Source: an uncultured Ruegeria sp. (GTDB lineage Bacteria; Pseudomonadota; Alphaproteobacteria; Rhodobacterales; Rhodobacteraceae). From it: 32,698 bases of DNA. Location of the stretch: contig NZ_CANNGO010000023.1 of NCBI RefSeq assembly GCF_947504215.1, positions 1 to 32,698 on the forward strand, read 5' to 3'. The notes beneath the pieces were generated by a model. The model was not told the DNA's origin, searched no databases, and saw only the letters and a program-made list of their open reading frames with translations. This document shows positions 25,656 through 32,698 of the stretch, piece after piece; within the stretch, counting starts at the first letter, position 1; each line of letters begins with the position of its first letter. A program made the translations under genes and the position numbers.

Positions 25656-25827
25656 AGACGCCTCCAATCATGTTGTTTGCAAACCCACAATGGCACATCG
25701 AGGCCAGCGGGGGCGTATACACCTTCAGAGCCCGCGTTTTCTGTTGCCAAGCAGAGCTTCCATCTGTATTGCGCGCAAAATTACACCCTTTTGCTCGTTA
25801 CATTTGTTACTTTCTAAACCTACCATT

Positions 25828-25856
25828 ACATTTGATAAGTATCCCTTATCAAATGT
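25828..25856. repeat. Xer-like palindrome upstream of the recombinase gene
   Basis: ACATTTGATAAG (25828-25839) and CTTATCAAATGT (25845-25856) form a perfect 12-bp inverted repeat with a 5-nt centre. Read as 11-bp arms it is ATAA-N7-TTAT at the centre, the layout of Xer/dif-type core sites (usual spacer 6-8). It is a candidate core site for the tyrosine recombinase 280 nt downstream; the rest of 25668-26133 holds no gene. Confidence 0.55.
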
Positions 25857-26076
25857 GATTGATCTTGCCGGAAAACTGGCCCAGAATAGCACTTATGATG
25901 TCGGTTTTCCTTAACCACTGGACTCGCGACGGCTTTGGTCCGTAACCCGTAGACCCCTGCCCCGCTCCGGCGTCAACCTGAGTAGATGCAGCACCTTGAT
26001 CTGCAATTTTGTAAACAAGTACCGGCACACATTTAGTCCGAGTCTACGCTTAAAGGACCAGCACAGCATAAGGTCA

Positions 26077-26091
26077 ACCATGAAACATGGT
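26077..26091. repeat. Inverted repeat before the recombinase start
   Basis: ACCATG-AAA-CATGGT lies 43 nt before the recombinase ATG and could be an autoregulatory operator. It is short, so chance is possible. Confidence 0.3.
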
Positions 26092-26133
26092 GAAAACGAG
26101 CAAGAGCAGTCTACAGGTTAGGGAAAATCGACA

Positions 26134-27189
26134 ATGAAGCCCCCTGCCCCATACCTCCCTGCTGCTTCCCCTGCCTTGTCCGCAGCGGATCAAGACGCGT
26201 TGACCGACCTTTACGTGCGTGGGACACCAGCAAACACCTTGCGCGCCTATGAGCGCGATCTGCTCTACATCACCGCCTGGAAGACCCTGAGGGTCGGCAC
26301 CGGCGCGGTTTGGCCAGAAACTGAAGATGTCGCTCTTCGTTTCATTTTGGATCATTCGCGCGATCTTGGTGATGCCCCGCCTGAGGACATTGCCCGGCAA
26401 GTGGCAGAGGCACTGATCGCGCAAGGGCTGCGCAAATCCCTCGCCTGCCCTGCCCCGTCGACGCTGGACCGGCGCATTGCCTCGTGGCTGGCGTTTCACC
26501 GGATGAAGAACCTCACTAGCCCCTTTGGCACGCCGCAAGTCAAACAGGCTCGGTCCAAAGCCCGCCGCGCCGCCGCTAGGCCCCCGACCCCGAAATCGCA
26601 GCACCCGATCACCCGCGACATTCTCGAGCAGCTGCTCGCCACCTGTCGGGGCAGCCGTCGCGATTGCCGCGACCGGGCCATCCTGATGCTGGGCTGGGCC
26701 AGCGGCGGACGGCGCCGGTCGGAACTGACCGGGCTGATGCGCGAGGATGTGTCGCTCAAGGAGTTTGAGGAAAAAGGTCGGGTCTGGCTGTCCCTGCTAG
26801 AGACTAAGACCACGACCAAGGGCGACACGCCTCGACTGGTGCTCAAGGGACGCGCCGCCCAGGCGCTGGTGCATTGGATCGAGGTCGGGCAGATCACGGA
26901 TGGAGCGTTGTTTCGACCGGTGTCAAAAGCCGATCGAGTGTTGAAACGCCGCCTGTCGCCGGATGCGATCTATCAGATCGTCAAACACCGGCTGAAAATG
27001 GCTGGGCTTCCGGAAGATTTCGCATCACCGCATGGGCTGCGCTCAGGGTTTCTGACCCAGGCCGCGCTCGACGGCGCTCCGATCCAGGCCGCGATGCGCC
27101 TCTCCCTGCACCGCTCCATGGCCCAGGCGCAAAAGTACTACGACGATGTCGACATCGCCGAAAACCCGGCGACCGATCTGTTAGGGTGA
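26134..27189 (+). CDS. Tyrosine recombinase / integrase
   Basis: This 351-aa enzyme cuts and rejoins DNA at specific core sites through a tyrosine-DNA link. An N-terminal SAM-like core-binding domain covers about 25-125 (GTPANTLRAYERDLLYITAW). The catalytic domain (about 160-345) has the arginine in GRRRSELTGL (R194 region), a lysine in ETKTTTKGDTPR, HGLRSGF (H300, R303), SLHRSMAQ (H326) and the nucleophile in QKYYDD (Y335/Y336). All conserved positions are present, so it is probably active. GC is higher than in the adjoining rep module. It could resolve plasmid dimers or integrate; the palindrome at 25828-25856 is a candidate site. Confidence 0.88.
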   Translation: MKPPAPYLPAASPALSAADQDALTDLYVRGTPANTLRAYERDLLYITAWKTLRVGTGAVWPETEDVALRFILDHSRDLGDAPPEDIARQVAEALIAQGLRKSLACPAPSTLDRRIASWLAFHRMKNLTSPFGTPQVKQARSKARRAAARPPTPKSQHPITRDILEQLLATCRGSRRDCRDRAILMLGWASGGRRRSELTGLMREDVSLKEFEEKGRVWLSLLETKTTTKGDTPRLVLKGRAAQALVHWIEVGQITDGALFRPVSKADRVLKRRLSPDAIYQIVKHRLKMAGLPEDFASPHGLRSGFLTQAALDGAPIQAAMRLSLHRSMAQAQKYYDDVDIAENPATDLLG

Positions 27190-27617
27190 ACACTTACTTA
27201 GAGTTCAATGGAATGCCAGCCTGCAGGATTTTCTGACTGCAATGCCGATGTCTTGTTCGCTGTCGCATTCGTCAGGGTAGCCAATGCAGAAACATGTCGC
27301 AGTAGACTGCAATAGATCCCCAAGCAAATCGATTAGCTGACGGAGTTACAAACTTGTCCAGAAAATTAGGTGTCACTCTGTACTCCGCTGGAACAATTCC
27401 CGACAGGCTCCCAAGTGCACGGGATACGAAGCACTCATACAAAAAGCGTGCGCTTTGTCTCAGTGCATAAAGTTCACAGCTGTGAACTTTTTTCCCAACA
27501 TGTAGTAGAGCTCATAGCCCACTACCCTACATGTAAAAAAAGGTTGACTTGAATCACTTCATCAGGTCTCAGTGATGGTAGAGCGTAAATCGCCAATTCG
27601 AGCATACAGATGTAACC
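27190..27617. other. Intergenic region upstream of repA
   Basis: No gene is seen. It carries one parS site and must contain the repABC promoter, which I could not place with confidence. Confidence 0.4.
27472..27487. promoter_or_regulatory. parS site 1
   Basis: GTTCACAGCTGTGAAC is a perfect 16-bp palindrome and fits the repABC parS consensus GTTNNCNGCNNNNAAC. It lies 130 nt upstream of repA. RepB is expected to bind it for partition and repression. Confidence 0.85.
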
Positions 27618-28802
27618 ATGATCCCAACCACACCTATCGCATCAACCTCCCCAGTTGATATCAGTAGTGAGATCAGTAGTCGACTGAATCTCGCAATCAA
27701 AGAACACCTACTTGCCGCGTATGCTCCAGACTCGATAAAGCAGCTGCGGCTTTTCCCGGCTCAAGAAGTTTGTGACCTGATTGGCATCAGCCATCAGTAT
27801 CTTCGCAAAGCGACTGTTGAGGGCGCCATTCCCGAGGCTAGTGAAATCAAGCACGGTCGCAGGTATTATACAGGTCAGGAAGTTTGGGAATTGCGGCAGC
27901 TTCTGGACGCCCGCAGTAAAACTCCAGGACGATATCTCCCCAGTCGGCGCGAGGGTGAGCCACTACAACGAATTCAGGTGATGAATTTCAAGGGCGGCTC
28001 CAGCAAATCCACGACATGTATTCACCTTGCACATTACCTCGCACTACAAGGCTTCAGGGTGCTTTGTGTTGACCTTGATCCTCAAGCTTCGCTTTCGGCA
28101 ATGTGCGGCCTTCAAACCGAGCTGGATGAGAGTATTGATACCGTCTACGACGCGATCACTTACCATGATCCGATTTCGATGAAGGATGTCATCCGAGAAA
28201 CGTACTTTCCTGGCCTTTCGATCGCGCCAGGCGGGCTGATGCTGTCTGAGTTTGAGGCAGAGTCGGCAAAGCTAAACAGCAAGCAGCAACCCTTCTTTGC
28301 GCGCCTTCACGACGCCATCATGTCGGTGGAGGCTGATTACGATGTGGTTCTGATCGATAGCCCCCCCAGCCTTGGCTTTATCACAATGGGTGGTATGGCG
28401 GCCGCAACGTCGGTGATTGTACCACTAACTCCTTCGATGCTCGATGTCGCATCCACCGCGCAGTTTCTCAAAATGACTTCGTCGTACATGGAGGTAATTG
28501 AAAGAAGCGGAGCAAAACTTGTTTATGATAACTACCGCCTCTTGGTTACACGGGACGAGCCGGTCGATACACCATCTCAGACAATTGTCGCGTTCATGCG
28601 AGCCCTCTTCCAAGAGCGGGTAATGACCGCGACCAGCCTAAAAAGCACCGCCATCAGTGATGCAGCCATGCTTCAGCAATCAATCTATGAGTTGAATAGG
28701 TCTGACCTGACACGGGCAACTTACGACCGAGCCAAGGCATCAATGGATGCCGTCGGTAAAGAAGTAGAAAACATGGTTCTTGAAGCGTGGGGGCGCATCT
28801 GA
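27618..28802 (+). CDS. repA: RepA, plasmid partition ATPase (ParA family)
   Basis: This ATPase drives segregation of repABC plasmids with RepB-parS and represses the operon. The 394-aa protein has an N-terminal helix-turn-helix-like region (about 45-80; QEVCDLIGISHQYLRKATVE), a deviant Walker A (KGGSSKST, 125-132, with the signature lysine), Walker A' (DLDPQAS, 152-158) and Walker B (VVLIDSPPSLG). The length is typical for RepA. Its TGA overlaps the repB ATG by one base (TGATG), so translation is coupled. No other parA is in the window. Confidence 0.93.
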   Translation: MIPTTPIASTSPVDISSEISSRLNLAIKEHLLAAYAPDSIKQLRLFPAQEVCDLIGISHQYLRKATVEGAIPEASEIKHGRRYYTGQEVWELRQLLDARSKTPGRYLPSRREGEPLQRIQVMNFKGGSSKSTTCIHLAHYLALQGFRVLCVDLDPQASLSAMCGLQTELDESIDTVYDAITYHDPISMKDVIRETYFPGLSIAPGGLMLSEFEAESAKLNSKQQPFFARLHDAIMSVEADYDVVLIDSPPSLGFITMGGMAAATSVIVPLTPSMLDVASTAQFLKMTSSYMEVIERSGAKLVYDNYRLLVTRDEPVDTPSQTIVAFMRALFQERVMTATSLKSTAISDAAMLQQSIYELNRSDLTRATYDRAKASMDAVGKEVENMVLEAWGRI

Positions 28803-29815
28803 TGGCAAAGGAGCGCAGAGCAAGAAAGCGTCATTCCAGCATGATGGAGATCGCAGAGCAAGCAACTATGGAGGTCAAGGACACGGCCCCTTCCCCTGCC
28901 CGACCAATCACTCCGGGTCTTCAATTCATTGAGGACACCTATAACGCTATTGATGAGATCGACCCCGATCTTGTTGATGATTGGGGCGTGGAGGATCGGC
29001 TCGAGAAGTTCACAGCTGTGAACTCCGGAGCTGACGAAGACACAGACGTCCCCAACCATTCACTTGAACAACTGGCGGACAGTATTCGAGAGAATGGTCA
29101 GCAGGTGCCAATTCAGGTGCGCCATGAGCCTGGTCGAACCGGGCGTTATCAAATCATTTATGGTCGTCGTAGACTGGCTGCCTGCCGCTATCTGAAAGAA
29201 AACTACCCGGATGAAAACATTAAGATTAAAGCTAACGTTGTCGACCTCGATGATGACAAGGCTCTGATCGCCAAAGCTCTCGAAAATGCGTCCAGGAAGG
29301 ACCTCACATTCTATGAGCGCGCACGCTTTGCTACAGACATCATTGCTTCAGGTAAGAACAGGTCAGAGGTCATAACAATAATGTCTCTGACAAAGTCCGG
29401 GTTGTCCAACTTGGAGCGCATCACGAAGTCAATACCGCGCGAACTGGGTGATGCCATTGGAGCTGCACCAGGCTTCGGTCGCACCAAGTGGATGATCTTG
29501 GTAGACGCTTTGGATCAAAAGGTGATCACACCTCGCAACGCACTCCGAGAACTGGAGAAGCTGCCTCCCAGCTCTTCTTCAGATGAACGACTCTTGGCAC
29601 TGCTTGATGAGATAAAAAGGAAATCCGAAACACCTAGACCGAACCCCAGAATCGTCGGAGAAGGCCTAGCAACTGTTAAACACGGGGCCTCCGGACTAAA
29701 CATCAGCATTAATGACAGTGCGGCCCCTGGCTTCTCTGATTGGCTGGATGAGCACATTGAAACTTTAATGAAGGAATTCCGAGACCGCTTTGAGGCAGTG
29801 AGCGGCCGGAAGTAA
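28802..29815 (+). CDS. repB: RepB, plasmid partition protein (ParB family)
   Basis: RepB binds parS and RepA to segregate the plasmid. The 337-aa protein has a basic N-terminus (MAKERRARKRH), the ParB box (LADSIRENGQQVPIQVR, then YGRRRLAACRYLKE) and NASRKDLTFYERARFA, followed by an HTH region (SLTKSGLSNLERITKSIPRE). The C-terminal part should dimerise. ATG 28802 is chosen because it overlaps the repA stop; a frame extension upstream lies inside repA. A parS site is embedded in its own coding sequence at 29008-29023. Confidence 0.92.
   Translation: MAKERRARKRHSSMMEIAEQATMEVKDTAPSPARPITPGLQFIEDTYNAIDEIDPDLVDDWGVEDRLEKFTAVNSGADEDTDVPNHSLEQLADSIRENGQQVPIQVRHEPGRTGRYQIIYGRRRLAACRYLKENYPDENIKIKANVVDLDDDKALIAKALENASRKDLTFYERARFATDIIASGKNRSEVITIMSLTKSGLSNLERITKSIPRELGDAIGAAPGFGRTKWMILVDALDQKVITPRNALRELEKLPPSSSSDERLLALLDEIKRKSETPRPNPRIVGEGLATVKHGASGLNISINDSAAPGFSDWLDEHIETLMKEFRDRFEAVSGRK
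29008..29023. promoter_or_regulatory. parS site 2, inside repB
   Basis: An identical copy of GTTCACAGCTGTGAAC overlaps codons of repB encoding roughly FTAVN (about residues 69-74). It is preserved exactly despite coding constraint. Confidence 0.85.
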
Positions 29816-29818
29816 GAA

Positions 29819-29834
29819 GTTCACAGCTGTGAAC
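29819..29834. promoter_or_regulatory. parS site 3, repB-repC spacer
   Basis: A third exact GTTCACAGCTGTGAAC starts four bases after the repB stop. Confidence 0.85.
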
Positions 29835-29960
29835 TAAATCAAAGGCAAGCGAGCAAAGGAGAAAGGTAGAAAGAAATAGCCCCCGAAAGCGGTGATGCTC
29901 CCGAGGACCAAATCTTGTCTAGCAACTTGAATTTAGCTCCTCTCGAATCACCACACAAGA

Positions 29961-29977
29961 AAAAACACCCTTGGGTG
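29961..29977 (-). terminator. Candidate terminator of a counter-transcribed RNA
   Basis: On the minus strand a CACCC/GGGTG repeat is followed by TTTTT, 33 nt upstream of repC. repABC plasmids encode a small antisense RNA in this spacer that limits repC. The stem is short and I could not place its promoter, so this is tentative. Confidence 0.35.
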
Positions 29978-30009
29978 GGCGATATTTCTGTGTCTGCTGA
30001 CAAAAAACC

Positions 30010-31092
30010 ATGAGGACAGTAACAAATTGCGCTCCAATAGGAGCAGTCAGGTCATTAACCGGGCAGGGGAGTAGTGCGCCCAAATGGATGCAGCTCCGTG
30101 CTATCGAAGAAGCCCGTGAACCACTTGGGCTGAAAGCGACGAGCATCTCAATTATGCGAGCTATGCTATCATTTATGTCAGCTGATCGTGTCAGCGAATT
30201 AGCCGATGACCATCACATCGTCTATGCTAGCAACGCTACAATAGCTGGGCGCGCCCACGTGAGCATTCAGACAGTGGAGCGTCACATCTCGAAGCTGATC
30301 AAGTTGGGCATCATTCAACGCGTTGCCGCTGCAAACGGCAAAAGATGGTGCAGACGAGATGAAGCAGGGAAGGTGGCACTGGTCAGCGGCTTGTCACTAC
30401 TACCACTGGCAACCCGTCATGCAGAATTCACAGCCCTTGCCAGTGAGTATCGACGCACACAAGAGGCCCTTCGGACACTGCGGGATGAGTGCACACTGGC
30501 GCTGACCCGGCTTCAGGATGCCATCTCAGATGGTGTTCAGGATCTACTCGTTCGGGCGCGACTGATCCTGCGCCGTCGGCCGCAATATGACGTTCTTGTG
30601 GAGCTGCTGGACGAGATCAATGAGAGCGCATCTGTGGACAACCACCCATCACAACCCTGCAAGGCCATCAATTTGAGGGATGGCGACGGTGAAATTGAGG
30701 GGCACAAAGAACATTCACTGAATCATAATTGTAAAAAAGAAGATCATTCTCAGATTAAGGTGACCCAGGATCAAATGGAACATGCATTCCCTCGGCTATG
30801 TTCAGAATTGAGGTTTGCCCGAGACCAAGCGCATTGTGATCAACTGATGGACCAGTTGGCTGACCATATGCTGCTTGGAGAGGCTTGGTATGCAATGAAA
30901 TTATCACATGGCCCAGCGATACGCTTCATGGCCTTAGGTTATATCTTGCAACGTGTTGAGAGGATTCAAAGCCATAGATCCTACCTGACATCGATCATGG
31001 GCAAGATTGATCGGGGTGACATGGAGCCAACGGCACTGTTAATACCTCAGGTAACTACGCAGGGTGGGCTGGAAAATCTCAAGAATACTTAG
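30010..31092 (+). CDS. repC: RepC, plasmid replication initiator
   Basis: RepC is the only essential replication protein of repABC plasmids and acts at an origin within its own gene. The 360-aa protein has the winged-helix N-terminal region (LRAIEEAREPLGLKATSISI; then VYASNATIAGRAHVSIQTVE, with RHISKLIKLGIIQR) and the C-terminal signature LGYILQRVERIQSHRSYLTS. It is rather short for RepC (usually about 400-440 aa), mainly between the two domains. The start has no good Shine-Dalgarno sequence, as expected if an antisense RNA and leader structure control it. An AT-rich stretch at about 30690-30760 is a candidate for the origin. Confidence 0.9.
   Translation: MRTVTNCAPIGAVRSLTGQGSSAPKWMQLRAIEEAREPLGLKATSISIMRAMLSFMSADRVSELADDHHIVYASNATIAGRAHVSIQTVERHISKLIKLGIIQRVAAANGKRWCRRDEAGKVALVSGLSLLPLATRHAEFTALASEYRRTQEALRTLRDECTLALTRLQDAISDGVQDLLVRARLILRRRPQYDVLVELLDEINESASVDNHPSQPCKAINLRDGDGEIEGHKEHSLNHNCKKEDHSQIKVTQDQMEHAFPRLCSELRFARDQAHCDQLMDQLADHMLLGEAWYAMKLSHGPAIRFMALGYILQRVERIQSHRSYLTSIMGKIDRGDMEPTALLIPQVTTQGGLENLKNT
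30690..30760. other. AT-rich segment in repC, candidate oriV
   Basis: The composition is markedly AT-rich (AATCATAATTGTAAAAAAGA lies within it) in a central, low-complexity part of repC. In repABC plasmids the origin maps inside repC, often in such a segment. No repeats were confirmed. Confidence 0.4.
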
Positions 31093-31412
31093 CGTGCTGT
31101 ACAGGACATTTTTCCATCATCTGCTTCGGATTTGCGAAGAGCTGCGCAACCACATTTACGATGGCAATTATGGCGCGGTGCATCGGAATGTGGCCAGTTG
31201 CTCGAAGGCGACTCCGGAAGCCTCGGCATTGGCTTATCTCCGAGGAATGATTGGGAATACGAGGGCAGGGAAGTTGCATCTTGGACGCAGCTTTTTTGGA
31301 GAAATTTCAGGTAGGCGCTTTGAGTTTTCTACACGAGGCACGGCGCAAAGGATCGAACCGCCTTGATTGTCAAGAATTTGGTCCATATATTGTGGCAACA
31401 GGAGTGATCGAT
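31093..31412. other. Gap downstream of repC with a repC-tail-like frame
   Basis: A plus frame (within 31064-31366) reads ALAYLRGMIGNTRAGKLHLG and then RSFFGE, similar in pattern to the C-terminal YLR..T.RARAG motif of RepC proteins. It overlaps the end of the intact repC in another frame and has no clear start. It may be the tail of a second, lost repC or chance. Confidence 0.35.
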
Positions 31413-31763
31413 ATGGAATTACGTGATCTTGTAGAAAACCGGCTGATCTCACCGGATCGTCTGGCCCGACATCTTAAAACCACCAAGCGCGAGATTGGTG
31501 AGACCTTAGGCATTGCTCCGGAATCCTTGTCTCGGCGGCAGCGTGTAGCTTCCGTATCGGTCCAGACATCCTTGCGTCATCTTGTCGAGATTCTGAATGC
31601 CGTTGCACCGGCTGTTGGAAACTCGCTCATGGCCTATGCCTGGTATCGGTCTGAACCCATTGTGGGTTTTGGCGGACGCACGCCCGAGGAAATCGTAAAG
31701 GATGGAGAAAACGCGGCGTTGAAGTCCCATATTCTGCGGCGTCTAGAAGGCGGTTACGCTTGA
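31413..31763 (+). CDS. Xre/MbcA/ParS-type antitoxin (DUF2384)
   Basis: The antitoxin neutralises the RES-domain toxin encoded next and usually represses the pair. The 116-aa protein has an N-terminal helix-turn-helix (about 12-45; RLARHLKTTKREIGETLGIA) and a C-terminal toxin-binding domain with AYAWYRSEPIVGFGGRTPEE and LRRLEGGYA, typical of DUF2384. ATG 31413 has CAGGAG 8 nt upstream. Its TGA overlaps the toxin's TTG start (TTGA). It lies directly downstream of repC, fitting a plasmid maintenance role. Confidence 0.88.
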   Translation: MELRDLVENRLISPDRLARHLKTTKREIGETLGIAPESLSRRQRVASVSVQTSLRHLVEILNAVAPAVGNSLMAYAWYRSEPIVGFGGRTPEEIVKDGENAALKSHILRRLEGGYA

Positions 31764-32302
31764 AGCATGCCATCAGGGTGCAGCGTACTGTCATCCGTGC
31801 CGCCAAGCCGCGCTGGTCGTATCTGCCAACATCGGGGGAGGGGGCTGCGCGCCGGGGTGGGCGGTTCAACCCGATCGGGGACCCTGCGCTCTATACGTCG
31901 CTTTCTCATGAATCAGCCGCGCGTGAGGTGCGTTTCAGCCTGAATCAAGAACCCTATACGTTTTATTTTCTGGCGGTTGATTGCCATCATATCGTTGATC
32001 TGACCAGCCGGGAAACCAGACAGGCATTGGGCATCACTTGGGAAGACATCGCCAATGACAACTGGGAATCCGAGATGCACCAGGGACTGGTTCCATCAAC
32101 CCATGTTGTTGCAGAAAGGCTGAAAGGCGAAAACTACGCCGGTGTCCTGGTGAATAGTTTCGCAACGGGGGCCACTCCTGATGACATCAATCTGGTTCTT
32201 TGGGACTGGGATGCAGTTGACTATTTACCGTCCAGTAGACCAAATGCGGTGATGGTTCTGCACAGGGATGACTTACCGAACAGTGATGTATCCTGGCAAT
32301 AA
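31760..32302 (+). CDS. RES-domain toxin
   Basis: RES toxins degrade NAD+ and arrest growth when the antitoxin is lost. The 180-aa protein has the RES core: an arginine in RRGGRFNPIGDPALYTSLSH, then ESAAREVRF (glutamate) and the tyrosine in ALYTS, which are the proposed active-site residues; the C-terminal LVNSFATGATPDDINLVLWD is also typical. The start is a TTG overlapping the antitoxin stop; no in-frame ATG lies nearby. A weak start and overlap would keep toxin output below antitoxin. The frame is complete, so the pair is probably functional. Confidence 0.88.
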   Translation: MKHAIRVQRTVIRAAKPRWSYLPTSGEGAARRGGRFNPIGDPALYTSLSHESAAREVRFSLNQEPYTFYFLAVDCHHIVDLTSRETRQALGITWEDIANDNWESEMHQGLVPSTHVVAERLKGENYAGVLVNSFATGATPDDINLVLWDWDAVDYLPSSRPNAVMVLHRDDLPNSDVSWQ

Positions 32303-32641
32303 ATCTGAGTCCCTGATTTCAAGAGCTTCGCTATTGCCCGAATACCCGCCATTTCTATCAACAAACTGAAAAGAGCTTGGCGCCGAAAAACTGGCGCAGA
32401 TCGCACTGGAAGATCTGAAAGGTACACGCGCTGCATTCATCAGATCACTTTCTGCGTCCGTAACACACTGTTTTTCAACAGAATAGGCGGAAAGCGGTCA
32501 TTGGCCGGACCCGCAAACTTTCAAAGGCAATTCATGAAAGCTGACCTTCCGAAGTGCTTTGCAGTACTTTCCCAGCGCATATTCCAGATTTTACGAGTCA
32601 GCGATTGGACCAACAATTTTCTAGGCTCCAGACTCATTGAT
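32303..32641. other. Intergenic region up to the IS5-type end
   Basis: No supportable gene is seen. A short frame at 32534-32659 has no ribosome binding site and runs into the transposase remnant. CTAGGCTCCAGACTC near 32619 could be an IS end with a CTAG target duplication. Confidence 0.3.
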
Positions 32642-32698
32642 TTACAGCCAGAATAGGACTGTAGCCGCGAGCGCGATGGCGGAGAGGAAGACCTTTGG
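32642..32698 (-). CDS. IS5-type transposase, C-terminal end (cut by window)
   Basis: The minus strand reads PKVFLSAIALAATVLFWL then TAA. This hydrophobic C-terminus resembles IS5-family DDE transposases (…FL..I.LAA..IWL), continuing beyond the window. Only 18 residues are visible, so the family call is tentative. Confidence 0.5.
   Translation of the reverse strand, partial: PKVFLSAIALAATVLFWL

Overview
The window looks like part of a Rhodobacterales (roseobacter-type) plasmid. A complete repABC module (27618-31092) has three identical 16-bp palindromes that fit the alphaproteobacterial repABC parS consensus. It sits beside a tyrosine recombinase and a RES-Xre toxin-antitoxin pair. Four insertion-sequence remnants (IS30-, IS481-, IS110- and IS5-like) mark the joints. 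No tRNA, rRNA or CRISPR array was seen. Taxonomy is inferred from family resemblance only.

Layout. (i) 1-3150: IS30 fragment, three minus-strand genes (small conserved protein, 44-aa basic protein, ATP-grasp/D-Ala-D-Ala-ligase-like enzyme) and a decayed IS481-type transposase. (ii) 3497-6621: NhaA Na+/H+ antiporter and a DASS/SLC13 permease, tail to tail. (iii) 6870-12682, cassette A: fatty acid desaturase and a small helical protein, divergent from a Crp/Fnr regulator; then a frameshifted small gene, an NTF2-like gene coupled to a membrane-anchored protein, and a rightward operon of four small unknown proteins. hflK-hflC follows (12758-14841). (iv) 14861-20244: a truncated frame, an altered rpsU with terminator, a cyclopropane-fatty-acid synthase, relic cassette C, an orphan groEL and a second small basic protein. 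(v) 20415-25283, cassette B: the same gene order as A, with a decayed desaturase, no NTF2-like gene, no DUF2188-like gene, and an added zinc-ribbon gene. (vi) 25302-32698: IS110 fragment, Xer-like palindrome, tyrosine recombinase, repABC, RES-Xre, and the edge of an IS5-type transposase.

The most notable content is the repeated cassette. Two extensive copies (A and B) and one relic (C, in inverted orientation) share a Crp/Fnr-type regulator divergent from a roughly 78-aa protein and a desaturase. A and B also share a set of small proteins of unknown function and conserved leader elements. The neighbouring genes act on lipid unsaturation and cyclopropanation (desaturase, CFA synthase), membrane protein quality control (HflKC), folding (GroEL), ion balance (NhaA, DASS permease) and translation (S21). 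My inference is an accessory membrane and proteome stress-adaptation island, with the Crp/Fnr proteins as local regulators. The function of the small proteins is unknown.
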